Source: Parvimonas sp015257355 (GTDB taxonomy: Bacteria > Bacillota > Clostridia > Tissierellales > Peptoniphilaceae). From it: a DNA stretch of 64,000 nucleotides. Positions 1 through 9,046 of this stretch are shown piece after piece; the stretch's first letter is position 1, and each line of letters starts with the position of its first letter. The stretch lies in NCBI RefSeq assembly GCF_050262165.1, contig NZ_CP189844.1. One strand, 5' to 3'. The notes beneath the pieces were generated by a model. The model saw only the letters and a program-made list of their open reading frames with translations, was not told the DNA's origin and did not search any database. The position numbers and the translations under genes were made by a program.

Positions 1-542
1 AAAATATGATATATAAATAAAAGAAAAATAGAAACAATTAAAGATATAATTATTAATATGCTAAAAAGTATAATACCGCTTTTTGTGTTAAATATAGGTT
101 CAGTAACAAAATGAGGAATTTTAAGTCCTTTATGTATTGATGTTGGCACTGGTATATTAATTGATACTAATATTATTATTAGATAATTTTGAAATTTTTT
201 AATCTTATCCTTTATTTGTTTATATGAATTATTAAATATTTCTAAAATTGAAACATCCTTATTTAGTCTTAATTGGTTTGATGTAAAAATAAAACTACTT
301 ACTTCAAATAATTTGACTATTGAAGATGAAAAAATAATAAATAAAAGTGAAGCAATTTTTGTTGGAGATTTCAAAAAAATTCCTGGACTTTCTATATAAA
401 AAAATCCAAATTTTGTAAGTCTTAAAACTAATGAAAATACTTCTTTTGAAAAAGGTAATAGAATTACTATAAATGCTAGCTGGAATAGTATATCAAAAAT
501 TAATAAGTTTTGAAAACTTTTCTTTTTTATTAGTTTAAACAT
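1..542 (-). CDS. Partial membrane protein, GDPD-family membrane-domain type (5' part only)
   Basis: Reading the minus strand from an ATG at 542-540, preceded by an AAAGGAG ribosome site (about 548-554), gives an open frame of 180 codons that runs off the left edge. The protein starts MFKLIKKKSFQNLL. It has hydrophobic segments near residues 15-30, 60-75, 110-120 and 155-175, and a motif IPHFVTEPIF near residue 140. This layout resembles the multi-pass membrane domain (PF10110) fused to glycerophosphodiester phosphodiesterases in Firmicutes, whose catalytic domain would lie beyond the window. The family call is recalled from the overall pattern and is moderate; the reading frame itself is solid. 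It is divergent from the purine operon, so the AT-rich 543-709 gap holds its promoter region. Confidence 0.55.
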   Translation of the reverse strand, partial: MFKLIKKKSFQNLLIFDILFQLAFIVILLPFSKEVFSLVLRLTKFGFFYIESPGIFLKSPTKIASLLFIIFSSSIVKLFEVSSFIFTSNQLRLNKDVSILEIFNNSYKQIKDKIKKFQNYLIIILVSINIPVPTSIHKGLKIPHFVTEPIFNTKSGIILFSILIIISLIVSIFLLFIYHI

Positions 543-694
543 TATTACTCCTTTATAAAAAATATAATAATAATAATACCACAAATAATGAAATTTTAAA
601 AGAATAATTTCAAGAAGATATAATTTTACATTAAATAATTAAAATAAAAAAGCTAAAAATTATACTTTATATTTTGATAAATTTTTGATAAAAA

Positions 695-727
695 AAATTT
701 ATATTTATATTGACAAAATATAAATTT
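695..727. promoter_or_regulatory. Perfect 12-bp inverted repeat around the purine-operon -35
   Basis: AAATTTATATTT at 695-706 is exactly the reverse complement of AAATATAAATTT at 716-727. The nine bases between them contain the -35 hexamer TTGACA. A dyad centred on a -35 box is the usual geometry of a repressor operator. AT-rich sequence makes chance dyads more likely, so an operator role is inferred. Confidence 0.4.
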
Positions 728-738
728 CTTGTTATTAT
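710..738 (+). promoter_or_regulatory. Promoter of the purine operon
   Basis: TTGACA (710-715), a 17-base spacer and TATTAT (733-738) form a near-consensus sigma-A promoter. The start of transcription would be near 745, about 40 bases before the riboswitch aptamer. A short dyad, AAGTTA/TAACTT (747-765), lies at the expected 5' end of the RNA. Confidence 0.75.
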
Positions 739-784
739 TTACATGTAAGTTAAATATAATAACTTGAATGAAATAAAATTAAAA

Positions 785-876
785 GAGAAAGAGTATCTAG
801 GGTTCCGAATATAATTGCTGGTCCAAGCGATACGAATACTTTATAAGTATTACACCTAAGGGAGAAAAGCCCAGGA
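785..876 (+). ncRNA. ykkC-family riboswitch aptamer, probably PRPP-sensing (subtype 2b)
   Basis: The leader contains the ykkC hallmarks in order: CTAGGGTTCCG (798-808), CTGGTCC (818-824) followed by AAGCGA, ACACCTAAGGGAGAAAAGCCC (852-872, broken here only by reading order) and GGAGG. The ykkC class includes guanidine-I, ppGpp (2a) and PRPP (2b) aptamers, and PRPP members control purine biosynthesis genes. The position directly ahead of a complete pur operon makes PRPP the likely ligand. The 3' AAGCCC of the aptamer is also the first strand of the following terminator, so ligand binding should block termination (an ON switch). The class is recognised from sequence; the ligand is inferred from context. 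Confidence 0.82.
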
Positions 877-922
877 GGTAGGTTTCGCTTGAAGCCTACT
901 TGCCTGGGCTTATTTATTTCTT
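867..922 (+). terminator. Riboswitch expression-platform terminator
   Basis: AAGCCCAGG (867-875) pairs with CCTGGGCTT (903-911). An inner stem, GTAGGTTTC with GAAGCCTAC (one G-U pair), continues the hairpin, and a U-rich run TATTTATTTCTT follows. The hairpin shares AAGCCC with the ykkC aptamer, so the two structures exclude each other. Confidence 0.8.
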
Positions 923-944
923 ATGTTAAATTAGGAGGTATTTT

Positions 945-1622
945 ATGGAAAAAATCTATACTGGAAAGACAAAAGACATCTATAAGGGCGATGACGGAAA
1001 CTACATTTTAAAGTTTAAAGATGACGTAACTGGTGAAAATGGAGTTTTTGATCCTGGTGCAAATACTGTAGGCTTATCTATTGAAGGTGTTGGTCATGAA
1101 GGATTAAAAATAACTAAATTTTTCTTTGAAAAATTGAAAGAAAAAGGAATTAGAACTCACTATGTTGACTGTGACTTAAGTGAAAACACAATGACTGTTA
1201 AACCATGTGAAGTATTTGGAAAAGGAATTGAAGTTATTTGTAGATTTAAAGCTGTAGGAAGCTTCATAAGAAGATATGGATTATACGCTAATACTAATGA
1301 TGATTTAGATACTTATGTAGAAATAACATTAAAAGATGATGAAAGATGTGATCCTTTAATTACTAAGGATGCACTTGTAATGTTAAATATATTAACAGAA
1401 AAAGAATATGAAGATTTAGTATCACTTACAAAAGAAATTTGTACAATTATTAGAGATATTTTAAAAGAAAAAGGACTTACATTATATGATATCAAGCTTG
1501 AATTTGGTAAAGTAGATGGGGAAGTTGTATTGATTGATGAAATATCAGGTGGCAATATGAGAGTTTATAATGGAGATAAAATTGTTGCACCAACTGATTT
1601 ATATTCTTATTTGCTTAAATAA
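945..1622 (+). CDS. purC: SAICAR synthetase, first copy
   Basis: 225 residues. SAICAR synthetase ligates aspartate to CAIR with ATP in purine synthesis. The fold is shown by the N-terminal IYTGKTKDIY nucleotide-binding strand pair, the VICRFKAVGSFIRRYG segment, the DPLI motif and LYDIKLEFGKVDG. The C-terminus reads IDEISGGNMRVY instead of the common SDEISPDTCRLWD found in the second copy at 6886. I recall this variant from clostridial PurC proteins. The start has a strong AGGAGG site at 932-937. It is the first gene after the PRPP riboswitch and is separated from purE by its own hairpin terminator, so it may be expressed at a higher level than, or separately from, the rest of the operon. Confidence 0.93.
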   Translation: MEKIYTGKTKDIYKGDDGNYILKFKDDVTGENGVFDPGANTVGLSIEGVGHEGLKITKFFFEKLKEKGIRTHYVDCDLSENTMTVKPCEVFGKGIEVICRFKAVGSFIRRYGLYANTNDDLDTYVEITLKDDERCDPLITKDALVMLNILTEKEYEDLVSLTKEICTIIRDILKEKGLTLYDIKLEFGKVDGEVVLIDEISGGNMRVYNGDKIVAPTDLYSYLLK

Positions 1623-1624
1623 TT

Positions 1625-1650
1625 AAAGCCGGAAGAATATCCGGCTTTTT
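1625..1650 (+). terminator. Intrinsic terminator between purC and purE
   Basis: AAAGCCGGA (1625-1633) and TCCGGCTTT (1640-1648) form a perfect 9-bp stem with a 6-base loop, followed by TT and an A/T-rich run. In the middle of a long same-strand operon it should attenuate transcription into purE. Confidence 0.75.
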
Positions 1651-1678
1651 AATATTAAAAATTTTATGGAGGTTTTTT

Positions 1679-2158
1679 ATGAAAGTAGCTGTAATTATGG
1701 GCAGTATTTCTGATAAGGATATTGCTAAGAAAACTTGTGATATTTTAAATAAATTTGGGATTGAATATGATGCAAAAGTTATATCTGCGCACAGATCTTT
1801 AGACTTTGCAATAGATTTTGTTAATAAAATGGAAGAAAATAATATTGAACTTATTATTGCATTTGCAGGAAAGGCTGCTCATTTAGCTGGAGTTCTAGCT
1901 GGAATTTCAACAACTCCAGTAATTGGTGTTCCTGTTAAAGCTTCTACTCTTGATGGTTTAGATGCATTATTATCAACTGTTCAAATGCCAAAAGGAGTTC
2001 CAGTTGCAACAGTTGCTATAGATGGCGCTGAGAATGCTGGTATTTTAGCGGCACAAATTCTTTCATTAAAATATGATGAACTAAAATCTAAATTAAAAGA
2101 ATATAAGATAGAGATGAAAGAGCAAGTAAAAAAAATGGACAATGATCTAGATATTTAA
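1679..2158 (+). CDS. purE: 5-(carboxyamino)imidazole ribonucleotide mutase / AIR carboxylase
   Basis: 159 residues, normal for PurE. It forms CAIR for PurC. Motifs: MGSISDKD at residues 8-15, ISAHRS near 40, FAGKAAHLAGVLAG near 72-85, VIGVPVKASTLDGLDALLSTVQMP and GVPVATVAIDGAENA. No purK (AIR carboxylase ATPase) occurs anywhere in this otherwise nearly complete operon. The enzyme may therefore use CO2 directly (class II) or rely on a purK elsewhere; the sequence alone does not settle this. A GGAGG site lies just before the ATG. Confidence 0.93.
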   Translation: MKVAVIMGSISDKDIAKKTCDILNKFGIEYDAKVISAHRSLDFAIDFVNKMEENNIELIIAFAGKAAHLAGVLAGISTTPVIGVPVKASTLDGLDALLSTVQMPKGVPVATVAIDGAENAGILAAQILSLKYDELKSKLKEYKIEMKEQVKKMDNDLDI

Positions 2159-2173
2159 ATGGAGGATATATAA

Positions 2174-3199
2174 ATGGCATTAACATATGAATCAGCAGGC
2201 GTAAATAAACACGAAGGGTATAATGAAGTAAATTTAATAAAAAAATTTATTAAAAATACTTATACTAAGGGAGTTCTATCTGACTTAGGTGGATTTTCCG
2301 GTCTTTTTGAATTAGGAAATGATTTTAAAAATCCGGTATTAGTTTCTGGAACTGACGGAGTTGGAACAAAGGTTAAACTAGCTCAAATGATGGATATTCA
2401 TAATACTGTTGGAATAGATTGTGTAGCAATGTGTGTTAATGATATTCTTTGTCAGGGTGCTAAACCTTTATTTTTCTTAGACTATATAGCTACTGGAAAA
2501 CTAGTTGCAGAAAAGATGGCTAGTATTGTTGAAGGGGTAGCAGAAGGATGTATTCAAGCAGGATGTGCTCTTATTGGTGGAGAGACAGCTGAAATGCCAG
2601 GAATATATAAAGAAGAAGATTATGATATTGCGGGTTTTTGTGTAGGAGTGGTTGAAAAAGAAAAAATAATAGATGGTAAGAAAAATGTGAAAAAAGGAAA
2701 TATAATTTTAGCATTACCATCTTCAGGAGTTCATAGTAATGGATTTTCATTAGTGAGAAAGATAATATTTGATCATAAAAATTTCTCATTAAATGATGTA
2801 ACTGAAACAGGAAAAACTCTTGGTGAAGAACTACTAATACCAACAAAAATTTATGCAAAACAAGTTGTTAATTTGTTAGAAAAATTTAATGTAAATGGAC
2901 TTTGTCATATTACAGGTGGAGGACTTTATGAAAATGTTCCTAGAGTATTAGGTGAAGATGTTGATGCTAAAATTTTTGAAAAAAATATTCCTCAAAAAGA
3001 AATTTTTACACTACTTCAAAAATGGGGAGAAATTTCAAAAGAAGAAATGTATGGAACTTTTAATATGGGAATAGGAATGCTAATTTTTGTTGAAAAAGAA
3101 GATGTTGATGGAATTAAGACTTTATTTGCTGATATGAATGAAGAAATATACGAAGTTGGAGAAGTTGTCGAAGGAAATTCTAAAGTGATTTTATATTAA
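2174..3199 (+). CDS. purM: Phosphoribosylformylglycinamidine cyclo-ligase (AIR synthetase)
   Basis: 341 residues, typical. It closes the imidazole ring, converting FGAM to AIR with ATP. The sequence shows the PurM/SelD-type signatures: SGTDGVGTK near residue 58, GIDCVAMCVNDILCQGA, GGETAEMPGIY and the C-terminal HITGGGLYENVPR plus FNMGIGM. The start has GGAGG at 2161-2165. It follows purE by 15 bases and precedes purL by 16, so translation within the operon is tightly linked. Confidence 0.96.
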   Translation: MALTYESAGVNKHEGYNEVNLIKKFIKNTYTKGVLSDLGGFSGLFELGNDFKNPVLVSGTDGVGTKVKLAQMMDIHNTVGIDCVAMCVNDILCQGAKPLFFLDYIATGKLVAEKMASIVEGVAEGCIQAGCALIGGETAEMPGIYKEEDYDIAGFCVGVVEKEKIIDGKKNVKKGNIILALPSSGVHSNGFSLVRKIIFDHKNFSLNDVTETGKTLGEELLIPTKIYAKQVVNLLEKFNVNGLCHITGGGLYENVPRVLGEDVDAKIFEKNIPQKEIFTLLQKWGEISKEEMYGTFNMGIGMLIFVEKEDVDGIKTLFADMNEEIYEVGEVVEGNSKVILY

Positions 3200-3215
3200 A
3201 CAATTTGGAGGAATT

Positions 3216-6200
3216 ATGGATAAGAGAATTTTTGTAAAAAAAAGAGAAGGATTTAATAAAGAAGCTTTAGATCTTAAAGACAGTTTGAATTTAGAATATA
3301 AATTAGGTATCAAAAATCTTGAATTATATATAATTTATGATATTTATAATATAAATGAAAGAACTTATGAACTTGCAAAAGATTCTGTATTTTCAGAAGT
3401 TATGGTTGATGAAGTTTTTGATTCCATTACATTACAGGATGGAAAGTATTTTGCATATGAAACATTACCAGCTCAGTATGATCAAAGAGCAGATAGTGCT
3501 ACTCAATGTGTATCTTTATTAGATAATAATTCAAAAATAATTGTAAGAAGCGGGAAACTAATAACTTTTGATAGAGCATTAGATGAAGAGGAATTGTCAA
3601 AAATTGAAAAATATTTAGTTAATCCGATTGAATCTAGAGTAAAAGATATGAATATATTGAATTTTTCAATGAATTCAGAAATGAAAAAAATGAAAGACTT
3701 ATCACAATTTAATTCTTTGACAGAAAATGAATTGCTTTCATTAAAAAAAGAAATGTCTTTAGCTATGAATATAGAAGATTTACTATTTATTCAAGATTAT
3801 TTCAAAAGTATAGGTAGAACACCTACTGAAACTGAAGTATATGTTCTAGATTGCTATTGGAGTGATCACTGTAGACATACAACATTTGAAACTGTATTAG
3901 ATGATATAGAAATTAAATCAGAATTATTCCAAAAAGAAATGCAAAATGCTTTTGATATTTATTTAGATATTAGAAAAGAATTAAATATAACTAAACCAAT
4001 AACTTTAATGGATATGGCTAGTATATTTGGAAAATATCATAAAAGAATTTTAAATGATCAAAATATTGAAGTAAGTGAAGAAATAAATGCTTGTTCATTT
4101 TTTACTGATATTGAAAATAATGGAAAACTTGAAAAATGGTTAATTCAATTTAAAAATGAGACACATAATCATCCAACAGAAATTGAACCATTTGGTGGTG
4201 CTAGTACTTGTATTGGTGGCGCTATAAGAGACCCATTGTCAGGAAGAAGCTATGTTTATCAAGCTATGAGAATAACGGGATGTGGAAATATTTTACAGAG
4301 TAGAGAAGACACTTTAAACCACAAATTACCTCAAGTTGATATTTCAACAAAAGCTACAAATGGTTATTCATCATATGGTAATCAAATAGGATTAGCAACA
4401 ACATATGTAAAAGAACTTTATGATGATTCATATGTTGCGAAACATATGGAAGTTGGTGCTGTAGTAGGAGCTGTAAAAGATGGAAATTTCAAGAGAGAAA
4501 CTCCAGTGAAAGATGATATAGTTATTTTAATTGGTGGAAGAACAGGAAGAGATGGGATACAGGGAGCAAGTGGTTCTAGTTTAATTCATACTAATGATTC
4601 TCTTGAGACAGCATCTAGTCAAGTCCAAAAAGGTAATGCTATTGAAGAAAGAAAAATTCAAAGATTATTTAGAAAACCAGAAGTAACTAAGTTAATAAAA
4701 AAATGTAATGACTTTGGTGCTGGAGGAGTTTGTGTTGCAATAGGAGAATTATCAGAAGGAATTGAAATTCATTTAGATAAGGTATTATTAAAATATGATG
4801 GATTAAATCCTACAGAAATTGCAACTAGTGAATCACAAGAACGTATGGCTGTAGTAATTTCACCAAGTGATTACGATTTTTTCATAAAAGAATGTGAAAA
4901 AGAAAATATAGAACATTCAAAAGTTGCTATTATTACTGATAGAAGAAGACTTGAGATGTATTACTACGACGAAAAAGTTATGGACCTTAGTGCAGATTTT
5001 CTGTCTACAAGTGGAGTTAGACAACATTCAAAAGCTACATTGTATGATAATAGTGGAGATAATCCTTTTGAAAATAAGGTTTTTACAAAGGAAAGTGTAT
5101 TGAATGAATTATCTTATTTAAATGTTACTTGTCAAAAAGGTATTTCACAAAAATTTGATGCATCAATAGGTGCAACAACTGTTTTAATGCCTTTTTCAGG
5201 AAAAAATCAGTTAACTCCAGTTCAAGTAAGTGTTCAAGCACTACCAACTGTACATTCAACAAGTGATACTGCTACTGTTTTAAGTTATGGTTTTATCCCT
5301 AAAATTTCATATTATTCTCCATTCTTATCTGCGATTTATGCAGTTTTAGAATCTGTAGCTAAAATTTATGCTATTGGTGGAGAAAAAAGTAGTCTATATT
5401 TTTCTTTTCAAGAATATTTTGAAAAACTTGGAAAAGATGAAAAAAAATGGGGAAAAGTTACTCAAAGTTTACTAGGTACTATATATGCTCAAAAAGAGAT
5501 AGGATGTCCTAGTATAGGTGGAAAAGATAGCATGTCAGGAACATTTAATGAATTAAATGTTGTTGAAACTTTAATTTCTTTTGCATGTGCACCTATTAAA
5601 ATTAAGAATGTAATATCTCCAGAATTAAAATCAGTTGGAAATTATTTATATTATATTCCTGTAGAAAAAGATTTAAAAGGATATCCTAATATTAAAGATA
5701 CATTAGATAATTATGAACTACTTAATAAGTATATAATTGAAGGAAAAGTTGTATCAGCATATGTTCAAGAAGAAGGAAGTATTGTAAGTTCATTAGTAAA
5801 AATGACTGTAGGTAATGGATTAGGATTTACTGTTAATAAAGATAACATATTGAATTTTGATCCAGCTTCTATAGTAGTTGAATCTAGATTTGAGCTACCT
5901 TTTGAAAAGATTGGATATGTTAGCGAAAATATTAATATTAATAAAATAGATTTTACTTTTAATGAAATATATGATTCATATACTAAAAAATTAAATACAA
6001 TTTATCCGTTATATCAAAATTTAGATGGGAAAAACTGTGAGAATATCAAAATTGAAAATTCAAAAAAATTATTTTTTAAAGAATATGTAGACGATGTTAA
6101 AGTTTTGATACCTGTATTTCCTGGCACAAATTGCGAATATGATGTAGAAAAAGCATTTTTAGATGCTGGTGCTAAAACAAAAACAATTGTTTTTAGAAAT

Positions 6201-6884
6201 AAGAAAGAAAATGATATAGAAAATTCTATTGTAGAATTGGTTGATAGTATTAAAGAATGTCATATTATTATGTTTCCTGGTGGTTTCTCAAGTGGAGATG
6301 AGCCAGATGGAAGCGCTAAGTTTATAGTAAATGTTTTAAAAAATGAAAAGGTAAAAAATGCAATTCATAAACATTTAGATGATAAAAAGTTAATACTTGG
6401 AATATGTAATGGATTTCAAGCTCTTATAAAGTCAGGATTAATACCTTATGGAAGAATAAAAACATTATCTGATGATGATTTGACATTATATAGAAATGAT
6501 AGTTATCACCATATTTCAACAAGTGCAATAACTCGTGTTGCAAATGTAAATTCACCTTGGACTCAAGATTTTAAAATTGGAGATTTACATGAGATAATGT
6601 TTAGTCATGGTGAAGGTAAATTAGTTGGTAAAAATATTGATAAATTCAAACATTTATGTGCATTTCAATATTGTGATTTTGATGGTAATGCTACTTTAAA
6701 TGGTAAATTTAATCCAAATGGATCCTTATATGCAATTGAAGGAATGATAAGTGAAGATGGTTTAGTTTTAGGAAAAATGGGTCATAGCGAAAGATATGGT
6801 TCTGAATTGTATAAAAATAGAATGATAAAAGATATACAAAACATTTTTAAAAATGGAGTAAATTATTTTAAAGGAGAAAAATAG
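3216..6884 (+). CDS. purL: Phosphoribosylformylglycinamidine synthase, single-chain (PurL+PurQ)
   Basis: 1222 residues. The protein combines synthetase and glutaminase on one chain, as in proteobacteria and many clostridia, rather than the PurS/PurQ/PurL complex of Bacillus. It converts FGAR and glutamine to FGAM. Visible parts: N-terminal PurS-like region (1-140), the linker with SDHCRHTTFE near 215, FKNETHNHPTEIEPFGGAST near 315, and a second synthetase half around 700-900. The C-terminal class I amidotransferase starts near VLIPVFPGTNCEYD, with nucleophile Cys1064 in GICNGFQAL and SHGEGK downstream. No purS or purQ is present in the operon, which agrees with the fusion. Confidence 0.96.
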   Translation: MDKRIFVKKREGFNKEALDLKDSLNLEYKLGIKNLELYIIYDIYNINERTYELAKDSVFSEVMVDEVFDSITLQDGKYFAYETLPAQYDQRADSATQCVSLLDNNSKIIVRSGKLITFDRALDEEELSKIEKYLVNPIESRVKDMNILNFSMNSEMKKMKDLSQFNSLTENELLSLKKEMSLAMNIEDLLFIQDYFKSIGRTPTETEVYVLDCYWSDHCRHTTFETVLDDIEIKSELFQKEMQNAFDIYLDIRKELNITKPITLMDMASIFGKYHKRILNDQNIEVSEEINACSFFTDIENNGKLEKWLIQFKNETHNHPTEIEPFGGASTCIGGAIRDPLSGRSYVYQAMRITGCGNILQSREDTLNHKLPQVDISTKATNGYSSYGNQIGLATTYVKELYDDSYVAKHMEVGAVVGAVKDGNFKRETPVKDDIVILIGGRTGRDGIQGASGSSLIHTNDSLETASSQVQKGNAIEERKIQRLFRKPEVTKLIKKCNDFGAGGVCVAIGELSEGIEIHLDKVLLKYDGLNPTEIATSESQERMAVVISPSDYDFFIKECEKENIEHSKVAIITDRRRLEMYYYDEKVMDLSADFLSTSGVRQHSKATLYDNSGDNPFENKVFTKESVLNELSYLNVTCQKGISQKFDASIGATTVLMPFSGKNQLTPVQVSVQALPTVHSTSDTATVLSYGFIPKISYYSPFLSAIYAVLESVAKIYAIGGEKSSLYFSFQEYFEKLGKDEKKWGKVTQSLLGTIYAQKEIGCPSIGGKDSMSGTFNELNVVETLISFACAPIKIKNVISPELKSVGNYLYYIPVEKDLKGYPNIKDTLDNYELLNKYIIEGKVVSAYVQEEGSIVSSLVKMTVGNGLGFTVNKDNILNFDPASIVVESRFELPFEKIGYVSENININKIDFTFNEIYDSYTKKLNTIYPLYQNLDGKNCENIKIENSKKLFFKEYVDDVKVLIPVFPGTNCEYDVEKAFLDAGAKTKTIVFRNKKENDIENSIVELVDSIKECHIIMFPGGFSSGDEPDGSAKFIVNVLKNEKVKNAIHKHLDDKKLILGICNGFQALIKSGLIPYGRIKTLSDDDLTLYRNDSYHHISTSAITRVANVNSPWTQDFKIGDLHEIMFSHGEGKLVGKNIDKFKHLCAFQYCDFDGNATLNGKFNPNGSLYAIEGMISEDGLVLGKMGHSERYGSELYKNRMIKDIQNIFKNGVNYFKGEK

Positions 6885-6885
6885 A

Positions 6886-7593
6886 ATGAAACTTTTATAT
6901 GAAGGAAAAGCAAAGCAATTATATCAATGTGAAAATAATGATGAAGTTTATGTACATTATAAGAATAGTGCAACCGCATTCAATGGAGAAAAAAAAGAAG
7001 AATTTGATAAAAAAGGAATATTAAATAACACTATTACTTCGTTCATATTTGAATATTTAGAAAAAAACGGAATAGAAACTCATTTTATAAGAAAAGTGAA
7101 TGAAACTGATCAAATTTGTAAACATGTAAAAATTATTCCCTTAGAAGTAATAACAAGAAATATTGTAGCTGGTTCTATGGCAAAAAAATATGGTTTGGAG
7201 GAAGGATTAAAATTAAAAAAACCGGTTTTTGAATTAAGTTATAAAAATGATGAACTAAACGATCCATTAATAAATGATGACCATACTTTGGCATTAGGCA
7301 TTGTTACTGAAGAAGAACTATCTTATATAAAGAACGAAACTGCCAAAATTAATGAATTATTAAAAGAATTCTTTTTGAAAGCAGGGTTAATATTAGTTGA
7401 TTTTAAAATAGAATTTGGAAAAACAAGTAGTGGTAAAATTATTTTATCTGATGAAATTTCTCCTGATACATGTAGATTATGGGATATTAATACAATGGAT
7501 AAACTTGATAAAGACCGTTTCCGTAGAGATATGGGTTCAGTTATGGATGCTTATGAAGAAGTTTTAAGGAGAATAACAAGTGCGTGGAATTAA
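6886..7593 (+). CDS. purC: SAICAR synthetase, second copy
   Basis: 235 residues with the classic signatures: LLYEGKAKQLYQ at the N-terminus, FNGEKK, PLEVITRNIVAGS near 85, NDPLINDDH, LVDFKIEFGK and SDEISPDTCRLWD near 190-202. This is the canonical bacterial PurC and differs clearly from the divergent copy at 945. Both keep the nucleotide-binding N-terminal motif, so both may be active. It starts one base after the purL stop and overlaps purF by 14 bases. Which copy carries the main flux cannot be told from sequence. Confidence 0.95.
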   Translation: MKLLYEGKAKQLYQCENNDEVYVHYKNSATAFNGEKKEEFDKKGILNNTITSFIFEYLEKNGIETHFIRKVNETDQICKHVKIIPLEVITRNIVAGSMAKKYGLEEGLKLKKPVFELSYKNDELNDPLINDDHTLALGIVTEEELSYIKNETAKINELLKEFFLKAGLILVDFKIEFGKTSSGKIILSDEISPDTCRLWDINTMDKLDKDRFRRDMGSVMDAYEEVLRRITSAWN

Positions 7594-9028
7594 TGAAGAA
7601 TGTGGAGTTTTTGGCGTATGGAATCACAAAGATGCTTCTAAATTAACTTATTTTGGACTTCATAGTTTACAACATAGAGGACAAGAAGGTGCAGGAATTA
7701 TAAGCTCTGATGGAGAAAAATTATATAGCTATAGAAATCTAGGATTAGTATCTGAAGTTTTTAAGGATAAAGAGTTACTCTATAATTTAGTGGGAGCTTC
7801 TGCAATAGGTCATGTTAGATACGCAACTGCAGGAGATAATAGTGTCAGAAATGTACAACCTTTTTTATTTGATTTTTATGATATGAGTGTAGCTATATGC
7901 CATAATGGGAATTTAGTAAATGCTAAAAGTTTAAGAGTTGAATTGGAAAAACAAGGTGCAATATTTCATTCATCTTCTGATACAGAGGTTTTAATTCACT
8001 TAATTAGAAGAAGTGAAAAAAATAGTTTCGAAGATAAATTAAAGGAAAGCTTGAGTAGAATTAAGGGTGGTTTTACTTATTTAGTTCTACTTAAAGATAC
8101 ATTATATGGTGCAGTAGATCCAAATTCTTTAAGACCGTTAGTTATTGGAAAAACGAAAAATGATACTTATGTAATGTCTAGTGAAACATGTGCAATTGAT
8201 AGTATAGGCGCAGAATTTGTATGTAATGTAAAAGCTGGACAACTTGCTATAATTGATAAAGATGGTTTAAGAATCGAGAATTATGTAAAACCAGAAAGAA
8301 TATCTATTGCTGCCATGGAATATGTATATTTTGCAAGACCTGACTCAAATATTGCTGGAGTTAACGTTCATACTGCTAGAAAAAATACTGGACGAACTTT
8401 AGCTAGAGAATGTCCTGCAAATGCTGATATTGTTGTTGGTGTTCCTAATTCATCGCTTTCAGCTGCTAGTGGATTTGCAGAAGAGAGTGGGTTACCATAT
8501 GAAATGGGTTTAATTAAAAATCAATATATTGCTAGAACTTTTATTCAACCAACTCAAGAACTAAGAGAACAAGGTGTAAGAATGAAATTATCAGCTGTTA
8601 AAGGTGTTGTTAGTGGTAAAAGAGTTGTTATGGTTGATGATTCTATAGTTAGAGGAACAACATGTAGAAGAATTGTTAAATTATTAAAAGACGCTGGTGC
8701 TACTGAAGTACATGTTAGAATCGCATCGCCACCTTTTGCATTTCCTAGTTTTTATGGTATAGATATTTCAACTTCTAGTGAGTTGATTGCTGCTAATAAA
8801 ACATTAGAAGAAATAAAAGAAATTATTGGTGCGGATTCATTAGGCTATTTAAGTGTACAAGGTCTTGTTGATTCAATTGGACTTAAATTTAATGATCCAT
8901 ACAACGGATTGTGTATGGATTGCTTTAATGGAGATTATCCTGCTGGATTGTATGATTATGAAGCTGATTTTCTGAAGTCATTAACTGATATTCAAAAGGA
9001 AATTTTAGAAAGAAAAAATAAACTTTAA
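7580..9028 (+). CDS. purF: Amidophosphoribosyltransferase
   Basis: First committed step: PRPP plus glutamine to phosphoribosylamine. A GTG start at 7580 is chosen because AAGGAG lies 8 bases upstream and it places the Ntn nucleophile at Cys8 (RGINEECGVFG), after a 7-residue propeptide that is normally removed. Other motifs: GxRHRGQEGAG-like SLQHRGQEGAG, GHVRYATAG, HNGNLVN, and the PRPP loop VVMVDDSIVRGTT. Cys residues in ARECPANAD and GLCMDCFNGD match the cysteines that bind the 4Fe-4S cluster in the B. subtilis type of enzyme. The gene overlaps the end of the second purC. Confidence 0.96.
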   Translation: MRGINEECGVFGVWNHKDASKLTYFGLHSLQHRGQEGAGIISSDGEKLYSYRNLGLVSEVFKDKELLYNLVGASAIGHVRYATAGDNSVRNVQPFLFDFYDMSVAICHNGNLVNAKSLRVELEKQGAIFHSSSDTEVLIHLIRRSEKNSFEDKLKESLSRIKGGFTYLVLLKDTLYGAVDPNSLRPLVIGKTKNDTYVMSSETCAIDSIGAEFVCNVKAGQLAIIDKDGLRIENYVKPERISIAAMEYVYFARPDSNIAGVNVHTARKNTGRTLARECPANADIVVGVPNSSLSAASGFAEESGLPYEMGLIKNQYIARTFIQPTQELREQGVRMKLSAVKGVVSGKRVVMVDDSIVRGTTCRRIVKLLKDAGATEVHVRIASPPFAFPSFYGIDISTSSELIAANKTLEEIKEIIGADSLGYLSVQGLVDSIGLKFNDPYNGLCMDCFNGDYPAGLYDYEADFLKSLTDIQKEILERKNKL

Positions 9029-9046
9029 AATGAGAGAAGGTAAAGT

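Noticed and set aside
945..7593. Duplicate purC as an assembly error.
   Set aside because: The two genes differ throughout in sequence and motifs and lie in different contexts, so they are not a copied segment.
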